13,149 nt of DNA from the NCBI GenBank assembly GCA_003660605.1, contig QMUN01000004.1:1-13149 (forward strand), written 5' to 3'. Below, one piece after another: positions 6,339 through 12,699 of the stretch (its first letter is position 1; each line of letters begins with the position of its first letter). The stretch comes from Thermococci archaeon (GTDB lineage: Archaea; Methanobacteriota_B; Thermococci; Methanofastidiosales; B48-G16). The notes beneath the pieces were generated by a model, which did no database searches, had not been told where the DNA came from, and saw only the letters and a list, made by a program, of their open reading frames with translations. The position numbers and the translations under genes were made by a program.

Positions 6339-7124
6339 GTGACAATATATTGTAAAAAATGTGGAGCGGAAAACGAGGATGACGCTCTTTTCTGTGAAAA
6401 ATGTGGTGCCGAACTTGAGAAAGGAGTTTCAAAGGAAGCAAGAGGAAAGAAGAGTATAGGTGATATACTTTCAGAAGCGCTGAACAGGATAACGGAAAAT
6501 CCAATGATGATTGTGCCGTATCTGATACCTGTAGTACTAACACTGATAGGAGCCTTTGTCGCATGGGGAAGTCTTGTCTCTGTAAAAGAGATAGGTCCAG
6601 GATTTAATTTTAATGCAAATTTTTTCAAGGATACTGCGCTTGCATACATGGGTTTTGCCTCTATCCTTGGTGTACTCTCCTGGATATTCGGTATAGTGGC
6701 TACAGCATTCGCCATTAATATGACATACAATGCCGTTAACGGAAGGAAGGTAACACTTTCTGAAGCATGGAGCGAAATAGGAGCTGGAAAGATTCTGATA
6801 TTACTCGTAGTGGCAATAATAACAGCAATATTGACAATTCTTGGTTTCTTTGCTTTGTGCATAGGTGCTTTAATAGTGGCGATACTCTTAATGTTCGTAA
6901 ATCAGGGTATAGTAATAGATAATCTTGATATCGGCGCCACATTCAGTAACAGTTACCACATTGCGAAAGACAATTTCTTTGACGTCCTGATACTGGCGAT
7001 TGTATTCTTTATACTGAGTTTTTTGGTAGGATGGATACCTGTCATCGGTGGAGTTTTGAGCGTACTGGTCGGAATGTACGGCACTGTTTCGTACACGATA
7101 CTTTACCTCGACAGAAAACCTTAA
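6339..7124 (+). CDS. Zinc-ribbon multi-pass membrane protein, function unknown
   Basis: 261 residues. The N-terminus is a zinc ribbon with C5-x2-C8 and C19-x2-C22 (CKKCGAENEDDALFCEKCGA), followed by a charged linker to about residue 55. The rest is hydrophobic, with membrane segments at about 57-79, 101-126, 152-170, 172-192, 213-230 and 233-255, interrupted by short amphipathic stretches (LSEAWSEIGAG, FSNSYHIAKDNFF). The repeated pattern of a loop leading into paired helices resembles the archaeal DUF4013-type glycerophosphoryl-diesterase-like membrane domains, but I am not certain of the family. The zinc ribbon should lie in the cytoplasm and may bind protein or nucleic acid. It starts at GTG 6339. 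It follows lysS after 42 nt and is convergent with the DUF2085-type gene, separated by 12 bases of oligo-T. Confidence 0.85.
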   Translation: MTIYCKKCGAENEDDALFCEKCGAELEKGVSKEARGKKSIGDILSEALNRITENPMMIVPYLIPVVLTLIGAFVAWGSLVSVKEIGPGFNFNANFFKDTALAYMGFASILGVLSWIFGIVATAFAINMTYNAVNGRKVTLSEAWSEIGAGKILILLVVAIITAILTILGFFALCIGALIVAILLMFVNQGIVIDNLDIGATFSNSYHIAKDNFFDVLILAIVFFILSFLVGWIPVIGGVLSVLVGMYGTVSYTILYLDRKP

Positions 7125-7138
7125 TTTTTTTCTTTTTT
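7125..7138 (+). terminator. Oligo-T termination signal after the zinc-ribbon gene
   Basis: Six T, then TC, then six T immediately follow the TAA at 7122-7124. Archaeal RNA polymerase terminates on such T-runs without a hairpin. The run reaches into the stop codon of the opposing gene. The minus-strand operon sees only A-runs here and has no equivalent signal before it enters the antisense of the zinc-ribbon gene. Confidence 0.65.
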
Positions 7139-7571
7139 ATTTCAAACTCTCAAAGAATTTCGGCATTATATAAAAAGGAAGGATTATTCCCAATAAAAAT
7201 CCTGTAAAAGCTCTTATCTCATTTGTGCTTTCTCTAAAAAATAGTTGTGAAACTCCGTCAAGTATCAATGGAGTTCCAAAAATTAAAACCACTTTAAAAC
7301 TTATTCCTTTTCCAAATCTTATGGGATATAGTAACATTCCTGCCAAAACTCCCATATAAAGAAATGCGCACCTTGCACAGACTCCTAACTTATATCCCCA
7401 GATGAAAAAGCTTCTCTCTGGTCTTTGATGACAGAAAAAAGAAAAAATACGATAAAGGTAATCTGAAGAATACTTATGGCCTTTAAAAGCTAAATACGGT
7501 GCTAGAAATATGAACGATACCCATATTATAATTAAAAAAAGGAATATCAAATAAACTTTTTTCGGAGTCAT
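7137..7571 (-). CDS. DUF2085-type small membrane protein
   Basis: 144 residues with an N-terminal membrane helix (about 6-27), a central conserved core and further helices at about 68-86, 93-110 and 121-137. The family signature is visible: FCHQRPERSFFI (46-57), GVCARC (63-68), LDG (104-106) and ESTNEIRAFTG (114-124). The Cys/His set (C47, H48, C65, C68) could bind a metal or undergo redox chemistry, but no activity is established for the family to my knowledge. The ATG at 7569-7571 overlaps the mtnA stop as ATGA, with AAAGGA at 7581-7586, so it is translated with mtnA as the last gene of the minus-strand operon. Membership of the DUF2085 family is confident; the role is unknown. Confidence 0.88.
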   Translation of the reverse strand: MTPKKVYLIFLFLIIIWVSFIFLAPYLAFKGHKYSSDYLYRIFSFFCHQRPERSFFIWGYKLGVCARCAFLYMGVLAGMLLYPIRFGKGISFKVVLIFGTPLILDGVSQLFFRESTNEIRAFTGFLLGIILPFYIMPKFFESLK

Positions 7572-8563
7572 TTCAAAATTTCCTTTATATTTTTTTCATA
7601 GGGAGGAGAAATAATTCCTTTCTCAGTTATTATTCCTGTAATGTATTTATTGGGAGTTATATCAAATGCGGGATTTAAAGCGGGTACGTCAGTAGCTACC
7701 TTTTTTCCATAAAGATATAAAACCTCTTCTTCATCTCTGTACTCTATCAGTATGTCATTTCCTGTCTTTGAGTTGCGATCAAATGTAGACAACGGTGCTG
7801 CTATATAAAATGGTATATTATTTTCTTTTGCGAGCACAGAAAGTGAATATGTCCCTATCTTATTTGCTGTATCACCATTCATAGCTATTCTATCCGCCCC
7901 TGTAATGACAATATCTATTTTTCGTTTTTGCATCAAAAATCCTGCTGTAGAATCTGTTATCAGTGTACATGGTATGTTCTCTTCTTTAAGTTCCCATGCT
8001 GTGAGTCTCGATCCCTGGCATAATGGTCTTGTTTCATCAACAAAAACCTCAATTTTTTTATTTTTTTCGAAGGCTGTTCTTATAACTCCTAGAGCAGTTC
8101 CATATCCTCCCGTGGCGAGGGCGCCCGCATTGCAGTGAGTTAGAACTCTGAATCTTTTCTTTATCAGTTTAGCTCCATTTTTTCCTATTTTCTTATTTTT
8201 TTGTATGTCTTCTTCATGTATCGATTTAGCAGTATCTATCATTTTTCCTATAGATTTAAATGAATCTGCTGAGTTTAAAACATTTTCAACTCCCCAGGAT
8301 AGATTTACGGCTGTAGGTCTTGCATTTTTTATCTTCTCTACCTTTTCCATAAATTCTTTTTCTGTTTTTGATTCCAGAGCTGCTATCACAACACCATATG
8401 CCCCTATAATGCCTAAAGCTGGAGCTCCTCTTATTCTCAAAGATTTTATGGCTTCTATCAATGTTCCAGTATTTCTGCATTCTATATATTTTTTTTCATG
8501 CGGCAAAAGAGTTTGATCTAAAATCTTCAGGTGATCTCCACAGAATTTTATGTGCTCGATCAC
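7568..8563 (-). CDS. mtnA: S-methyl-5-thioribose-1-phosphate isomerase (MtnA / eIF2B-alpha-like family)
   Basis: Converts 5-methylthioribose-1-phosphate to 5-methylthioribulose-1-phosphate in methionine salvage. 331 residues, within the family range. The MtnA N-terminal pattern LKILDQTLLP (12-21) and RIRGAPALG (43-51) are followed by THCNAGALATGG (142-153) with the catalytic Cys144, VDETRPLCQGSRLTAWEL (175-192), GADRIAMNGDTANKIGT (222-238) with Asp224, and NPAFDITP (297-304). Related archaeal enzymes isomerise ribose-1,5-bisphosphate in the AMP pathway, but the N-terminal pattern favours MtnA. Some archaea use MtnA-like enzymes in other 5-deoxysugar salvage routes, so the exact substrate is open. 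No other salvage gene is in the window. The start is GTG at 8561-8563, overlapping the rnj stop (GTGA), with GGTGA at 8568-8572. It is followed by a 4-nt overlap with the DUF2085-type gene. Confidence 0.93.
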   Translation of the reverse strand: MIEHIKFCGDHLKILDQTLLPHEKKYIECRNTGTLIEAIKSLRIRGAPALGIIGAYGVVIAALESKTEKEFMEKVEKIKNARPTAVNLSWGVENVLNSADSFKSIGKMIDTAKSIHEEDIQKNKKIGKNGAKLIKKRFRVLTHCNAGALATGGYGTALGVIRTAFEKNKKIEVFVDETRPLCQGSRLTAWELKEENIPCTLITDSTAGFLMQKRKIDIVITGADRIAMNGDTANKIGTYSLSVLAKENNIPFYIAAPLSTFDRNSKTGNDILIEYRDEEEVLYLYGKKVATDVPALNPAFDITPNKYITGIITEKGIISPPYEKNIKEILK

Positions 8564-9858
8564 TCAATCACCACTTCCTGACCATTCCTTCTTATAAAAA
8601 TATCTTTTTCTATTGTATATCCCTCTTCTTCTCCCAACTCTGCCCACGATGCTAACATTGTATACTCTCCGTGAGTCGGGACTATATTCTCAGGTTTAAC
8701 GATCCTCAAAAACTCCCTGAGATCTTCTTTTGATGCATGTCCAGAGACATGAACATCTTTTATAATCCTGACTTTCTGCATTTTTAGTTTTGCTTCAAGT
8801 TTGTATCTATTTGCAATATTTATGGGATGTGGGATCGTTGATGTAGAAAATAAGACAGTATCTTTTTTATTCAGAAGTAATGGTGTCTCTTTGTTCGCTA
8901 TTCTGGAAAGCACAGCCTCCTTTTCTCCCTGGGATCCTGTTGTTATTACAAGATATTTTTCTTTCTCTTTGTTTATATCTTTGAACTTCTTATCGATAGA
9001 GTTCCTTCTTTTTACCATTTTTGCGCCATTGTTTACTATACCGAGTTTTAAGGCAATTCCATAGTATTTACAGAGAGATCTCCCAAGTAAGATTGGTATC
9101 CTCTCCATTTTATCAGCGGTCTCCAATAACGTCTTTATTCTTGCAATATGAGAGGCAAATGTTGTAGTCACTATACCTTTTTTTTCGTCATTTTCATCCA
9201 AAAGAAAATCCTGAAGCATCGTGACAGCTACCTTTTCTGACGGAGTTTTTGTTTCCTCCGGAGCTTTTGTGGAATCGGTGATCATGACTTTCGGATTCAA
9301 CTTTCTTAACCTTTTAAAATCAGGTTTCTCCCCTATCGTGGGATGCATATCAAGTTTAAAATCCCCTGTATACAGAACGGTACCTTCTTTAGAATGCAAA
9401 GCTACAAACTTTGTCTCAGGTATAGAGTGCGTGGAGTTTATAAACTCTATTTCGCAGTCACCTATCTCCACTTTTTTATTCACGGCAATGAGCTGATTAC
9501 TGCATTTCGAGAATGGCTCTTCTTTTATTAAAGAAGAAACAAGGCCGATAGTATACTTTGTACCTATTATCGGACATTTATAGTTATGTGCCATCTTTGG
9601 AACAGCACCTATGTGGTCCAAGTGCCCATGGGATAAAATGATCGCCCGGATGTTTTTGTTTGACAAAATAGAATCATCTGGGATCACGCCAAGTTTTCTC
9701 AGTTTTTTTGGAGGTATATCCTGTAAATTCGTATCCTCATGGATCATTACTCTGTCAAGTTTTATACCCATATCAAAGATAAAAATATCATTATCTATCT
9801 CCACGGCAGTCATATTTTTTCCAATCTCTTCGTATCCACCAATAGTATATATTTTCAA
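8560..9858 (-). CDS. rnj: Archaeal RNase J (beta-CASP metallo-beta-lactamase ribonuclease)
   Basis: A 5'-3' exoribonuclease of the beta-CASP group acting in mRNA decay and RNA maturation. 432 residues, the short archaeal form without the bacterial C-terminal domain. The metallo-beta-lactamase part opens with MKIYTIGGYEEIGKNM; ligands are H77, H79, D81 and H82 in SHGHLDHIG, H144 and D166 (TGDFKLD). The beta-CASP insertion lies at about 195-370. The C-terminal motifs are HVSGHASKEDL (370-380, H374) and PTHGEY (394-399, H396). The start must be TTG at 9856-9858: the family N-terminus begins there, and the ATG further upstream is out of frame. A weak site (GAGATGA at 9863-9869) overlaps the fni stop, so translation probably depends on coupling. 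It overlaps mtnA by 4 nt. RNase J is distinct from the archaeal CPSF1-like beta-CASP proteins, as there are no KH domains. Confidence 0.95.
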   Translation of the reverse strand: MKIYTIGGYEEIGKNMTAVEIDNDIFIFDMGIKLDRVMIHEDTNLQDIPPKKLRKLGVIPDDSILSNKNIRAIILSHGHLDHIGAVPKMAHNYKCPIIGTKYTIGLVSSLIKEEPFSKCSNQLIAVNKKVEIGDCEIEFINSTHSIPETKFVALHSKEGTVLYTGDFKLDMHPTIGEKPDFKRLRKLNPKVMITDSTKAPEETKTPSEKVAVTMLQDFLLDENDEKKGIVTTTFASHIARIKTLLETADKMERIPILLGRSLCKYYGIALKLGIVNNGAKMVKRRNSIDKKFKDINKEKEKYLVITTGSQGEKEAVLSRIANKETPLLLNKKDTVLFSTSTIPHPINIANRYKLEAKLKMQKVRIIKDVHVSGHASKEDLREFLRIVKPENIVPTHGEYTMLASWAELGEEEGYTIEKDIFIRRNGQEVVIE

Positions 9859-9862
9859 AGAA

Positions 9863-10936
9863 TCATCTCATTAAGAATTCATTTATCTGCTTTGAATATC
9901 CTCTTATTCCTAAAATTTCCTTCATTCTTCCCCTTATCACTATCCTGACTCTCTTTAACTCCTTTACACTTTCACATCCTGTCAGGAACATAGCTTTCTT
10001 AAACTCTAAAAGCATATTTTCTATGTTCGTTTCGAGTTTCTTGTAATCTTCAGCTGTTTTCAAAACGGGATGCGCTATGCCGCAACAATCCGCACCAATA
10101 GCAATGGACTTTGCCATATCGATCCCTGATCTTATGCCGCCCGTGGCTATAAGAACATTTGTATAAGGTCTCGTTTCAACAATGCTCTGTACAGTGGGGA
10201 TTCCCCAGTCCCAGAAAAGCCCTGCTATCTCTTTTTGCGAGCTTTTTATTCTGTAATATTCTACAGCGCTGAAGGACGTTCCTCCAAGCCCGCCGACATC
10301 TATGCCATCCAGGAAACTAAGTTTTTCTGCTGTTTCTTTCGATATTCCTGCTCCTGTTTCTTTTGCAATTATGGGAAATTTTACATTTTTTTTGAGTTTT
10401 CGGAGGAGTTTCAATCCACCTTTAAAATTCGTATCTCCCTCCGGCTGGACTATCTCCTGAAGAGCATTCAGATGCACAGCTAAAACATCAGCTTTTATAG
10501 ACTCAACAGCTTTTTTTGCTTCTTTTTCCGTGTATCCTAATATAAACTGGGGCAAACCAAGATTGGCAATAAGAAGTATATTTTTCGCATTTTCTCTAAT
10601 GTTATATGTTTCTATAAGAGAGGGATCTTCTATCATAGCTCTCTGGCTTCCTACACCCATCCCTATACCAAATTTATCGCAAACCCTGGCAATATTACTA
10701 TTTATTTTTTTAGCTCTTTCTGTTCCTCCTGTTATAGCTGATATAATAAGAGGATAACCAAGATTTTTTCCAAAAATCTTTATTCCTGTATCTATCTCAT
10801 CAAAATTTACCTCGGGAACTGAGTTGTGAATAAACTCCACATCCTCAAATCCCGCTGTCTTGAAGCTCTGTACATTTTTCTTTAAAGAGTAATTTATATG
10901 CTCATCCTTTCTTTTTTTTGTCGTTTTAACATTCAT
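9863..10936 (-). CDS. fni: Type II isopentenyl-diphosphate delta-isomerase (FMN-dependent)
   Basis: Interconverts isopentenyl diphosphate and dimethylallyl diphosphate, supplying the primer for archaeal isoprenoid lipids. It uses reduced FMN and Mg2+. 357 residues forming a TIM barrel. Visible motifs are the N-terminal RKDEH (9-13), ITGGTERAKKIN (68-79), GMGVGSQRAM (92-101), HLNALQE (155-161, with substrate/metal residues H155, N157, Q160 and E161), AKETGAG (191-197, K192), GIDVGGLGGTSF (211-222) and ATGGIRSG (264-271), which holds the FMN phosphate. It starts at ATG 10934-10936 with GGTG just upstream, eight bases after the PUA gene stop, and ends four bases before rnj. In many euryarchaea fni lies with other mevalonate-pathway genes and near rnj; here no kinase or prenyl synthase gene adjoins it, but uppS is about 9 kb away. 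Confidence 0.96.
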   Translation of the reverse strand: MNVKTTKKRKDEHINYSLKKNVQSFKTAGFEDVEFIHNSVPEVNFDEIDTGIKIFGKNLGYPLIISAITGGTERAKKINSNIARVCDKFGIGMGVGSQRAMIEDPSLIETYNIRENAKNILLIANLGLPQFILGYTEKEAKKAVESIKADVLAVHLNALQEIVQPEGDTNFKGGLKLLRKLKKNVKFPIIAKETGAGISKETAEKLSFLDGIDVGGLGGTSFSAVEYYRIKSSQKEIAGLFWDWGIPTVQSIVETRPYTNVLIATGGIRSGIDMAKSIAIGADCCGIAHPVLKTAEDYKKLETNIENMLLEFKKAMFLTGCESVKELKRVRIVIRGRMKEILGIRGYSKQINEFLMR

Positions 10937-10944
10937 AAAAACAC

Positions 10945-11436
10945 CTAAACCTCAAAGTTCCAGAATTTATCTCCTACATAATGTATAGTTTTTATTACTT
11001 TACCTTCTTTTTTTTCAGATATTTCTTTACTACCTGACAAGGATATTCCGATACTCAAAATTTTCCCGTTTTTTTCATCACCTACAAAAACAAATTTGTT
11101 CTTTTCAAACTCTCCAATCTCTACAATTCCTGGTGCCATCACATCGGCACCGTTTGCAATATAGGGGACAGCCCCCATATCGATTACTACATAGTTCTTG
11201 AAATCTTTTATATTTCTTTCCATAACTATCTTTAGTGACGGGATTATCATATCCTTCAAAACTAAAAAACTTGGTATTTTATCCACAAGTACTATTTTCC
11301 ATCTGTTGGAAAGTTCACATTTTTCATACTCCCCATCCAGAACGAGATCCTCACCAAGATTCTCTTTTATATACTCCTTCAACTTTTTAATTTCACTTTT
11401 TTTTAATGAATGTCTTTTCTTTATCTTCCACTCCAT
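10945..11436 (-). CDS. PUA-domain RNA-binding protein, MCT-1/Tma20-like
   Basis: 163 residues in two parts: an N-terminal Lys/Glu-rich domain (1-80) and a C-terminal PUA domain (about 82-162). The PUA core is seen in VVIDMGAVPYIANGADVMAP (83-102), where GA-x6-GADVM-PG is diagnostic, and in SIGISLSGSKEIS. The C-terminus KTIHYVGDKFWNFEV closely parallels the end of human MCT-1 (IHYLNDGLW), pointing to the MCT-1/Tma20 group, which in eukaryotes works in translation re-initiation and ribosome recycling. The archaeal role is probably binding to tRNA, rRNA or the small subunit, but is not shown. It starts at ATG 11434-11436 with GAGGAG at 11443-11448. It is the first gene of the fni-rnj-mtnA-DUF2085 operon and divergent from lsm, so both transcripts at this locus begin with an RNA-binding protein. 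Confidence 0.9.
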   Translation of the reverse strand: MEWKIKKRHSLKKSEIKKLKEYIKENLGEDLVLDGEYEKCELSNRWKIVLVDKIPSFLVLKDMIIPSLKIVMERNIKDFKNYVVIDMGAVPYIANGADVMAPGIVEIGEFEKNKFVFVGDEKNGKILSIGISLSGSKEISEKKEGKVIKTIHYVGDKFWNFEV

Positions 11437-11474
11437 TTAATACTCCTCTTATAAAGAATGATTTTTCCGATAAC

Positions 11475-11483
11475 TTTAAATAT
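11475..11483. promoter_or_regulatory. Predicted shared TATA-like box for the PUA and lsm operons
   Basis: TTTAAATAT contains palindromic TTTAAA roughly midway between the two start codons. On the plus strand it predicts a start near 11504, leaving about 12 nt that include AAAGGTG (11504-11510) before the lsm ATG. On the minus strand it predicts a start near 11451, leaving about 15 nt with GAGGAG before the PUA ATG. The bases upstream on the plus side (CGATAAC) roughly fit a BRE. One box could serve both operons. Confidence 0.5.
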
Positions 11484-11515
11484 CCTTTGGTGCAAAAAGA
11501 AAGAAAGGTGTTCAA

Positions 11516-11743
11516 ATGGCAGAAAAACCACTTGATATCATACACAAATCGATAGAAGAGGCAGTGCTGATAGAATTAAAAGGCGGAAGAGAGTTCAGAG
11601 GAACATTGAAAGGTTATGATATTCATATGAATCTTGTTCTTAAAGACGCAGAGGAACTTGTAAATGGAGAAGTAGTAAGAAACTTTGGCTATGTAGTGAT
11701 CAGAGGCGATAGTGTAGTCTTAATCTCTCCTAATATAAGGTGA
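11516..11743 (+). CDS. lsm: Archaeal Sm-like protein (SmAP1 / LSm)
   Basis: A 75-residue Sm-fold protein that should form a heptameric ring binding U-rich RNA. Sm1 covers about 16-47 ([19 protein letters not shown] then [12 protein letters not shown]), with the RNA-contact residues D35, H37 and N39. Sm2 is at about 57-70 ([14 protein letters not shown]), with the R63-G64-D65 loop. Length and motif order are normal. It starts at ATG 11516-11518 with AAAGGTG just upstream. The lsm-rpl37e gene pair is widely conserved in archaea and here is followed by dtdA. The rpl37e ATG lies four bases after the lsm stop, and its Shine-Dalgarno site AAGGTGAT overlaps that stop. Confidence 0.96.
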   Translation: MAEKPLDIIHKSIEEAVLIELKGGREFRGTLKGYDIHMNLVLKDAEELVNGEVVRNFGYVVIRGDSVVLISPNIR

Positions 11744-11747
11744 TTTT

Positions 11748-11933
11748 ATGAGCAAGGGTACATCTTCTTTTGGAAAAAGAAATAAAAAAACACATATTAT
11801 ATGCAGAAGATGTGGCAAACATTCTTATAATGTTACGAAAGGGTACTGTGCCTCCTGTGGATACGGAAGATCCTCAAAAATGAGGAATTATGCCTGGGCA
11901 AGACGAAGTCATGAAGTTAATAATAGTTTCTAA
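11748..11933 (+). CDS. rpl37e: Large-subunit ribosomal protein L37e
   Basis: A 61-residue zinc-ribbon protein of the archaeal/eukaryotic large ribosomal subunit, bound to 23S rRNA. The N-terminus is the conserved [15 protein letters not shown], and the zinc ligands are C19-x2-C22 and C34-x2-C37 (CRRC and CASC). The basic region [16 protein letters not shown] follows. Length is typical for archaea. It starts at ATG 11748-11750 with AAGGTGAT at 11737-11744. Its last 23 bases overlap the dtdA start in another frame. That tail (residues 54-61, SHEVNNSF) lies beyond the conserved part, so the overlap is compatible with function. Confidence 0.97.
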   Translation: MSKGTSSFGKRNKKTHIICRRCGKHSYNVTKGYCASCGYGRSSKMRNYAWARRSHEVNNSF

Positions 11934-12699
11934 AAAAGATGACGCTTCTTTAAACATCTTCTCACATCTACTATGTTACGGGTACAAAGAAATTTCTGAA
12001 GATTATTATAAGAGAAATGATGCAGTAATAGCTGTGATCAGTGAAGACTCCATATTTGCAGATCACATAGAAAAAAAGATTGAAAAAGATCTGAACATAA
12101 AATTTGATTCCATAATATTTGCATCCAGACACTCATCTGAAAAGAGTATTCCTGCACTAACAGCCCATACACCTGGAAACTTTGGTAAAGCAGATTATGG
12201 CGGAAAGGATGGAGAACTCTGTTTTTCAATCCCTGAAGCCAATAAAAAAGCTATACAGAAAATGAATGAATTATCGACTGAAAATTATACTGTTTCTATG
12301 GAAGCCACACATCACGGTCCCCTAACAGATATACCCTCAGTATTTGTAGAGATAGGAAGCTCTGAAAATAACTGGAGAGACGAAAAAGCTGGAGAGATCG
12401 TAGCAGAAGCTATTCAATCACTTCTGGATTTAAAGCCCAAGAAAAGAGCTGTTGGGATTGGAGGAGGTCATTATTGCCCAAAATTTACAGAAGTAGCATT
12501 AAAAACAGATATAGCGGTAGGTCATGTTCTCCCAAAATATGTAGAAATAACAGAAGTAAATATAAAAAAAGCTCTGGAAAAAAATTCGGGAGTGGACCTC
12601 GTGATAATGGACTGGAAAGGAACACCCAAAAGATCTGACGTCAAAAAAATTGTAGAAGATCTAGGATATGAAGTAGTTAAAGCCAAGGATTTACTTTAA
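11911..12699 (+). CDS. dtdA: D-aminoacyl-tRNA deacylase, archaeal type (DtdA / DTD2)
   Basis: Removes D-amino acids wrongly attached to tRNAs, a translation quality-control step; this archaeal/plant type is unrelated to bacterial DTD. 262 residues from ATG 11911. Motifs visible are SRHSSE (72-77), [10 protein letters not shown] (83-92), [20 protein letters not shown] (131-150), [11 protein letters not shown] (184-194) and GHVLPKY (204-210). The His/Cys-rich set (H74, H86, H134, H135, H187, C189) is as expected for the family's zinc/active site. The frame could start seven codons earlier at 11890, but MKLIIVSK is the normal family start and the extra residues MPGQDEV are not. This start overlaps rpl37e by 23 nt. 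No clear Shine-Dalgarno site precedes it, so translation may be coupled. It meets the nuclease gene tail to tail with a 9-nt overlap. Confidence 0.95.
   Translation: MKLIIVSKKDDASLNIFSHLLCYGYKEISEDYYKRNDAVIAVISEDSIFADHIEKKIEKDLNIKFDSIIFASRHSSEKSIPALTAHTPGNFGKADYGGKDGELCFSIPEANKKAIQKMNELSTENYTVSMEATHHGPLTDIPSVFVEIGSSENNWRDEKAGEIVAEAIQSLLDLKPKKRAVGIGGGHYCPKFTEVALKTDIAVGHVLPKYVEITEVNIKKALEKNSGVDLVIMDWKGTPKRSDVKKIVEDLGYEVVKAKDLL

Noticed and set aside
11448..11456. Minus-strand TTTATAAG as TATA box for the PUA gene
   Set aside because: It is only about 15 nt from the ATG, so transcription would begin inside the gene; the TTTAAA box further upstream fits better.
11890..11910. Earlier dtdA start adding MPGQDEV
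   Set aside because: The family N-terminus begins at MKLIIVSK (11911), and the earlier start would increase the overlap with rpl37e to 44 nt.
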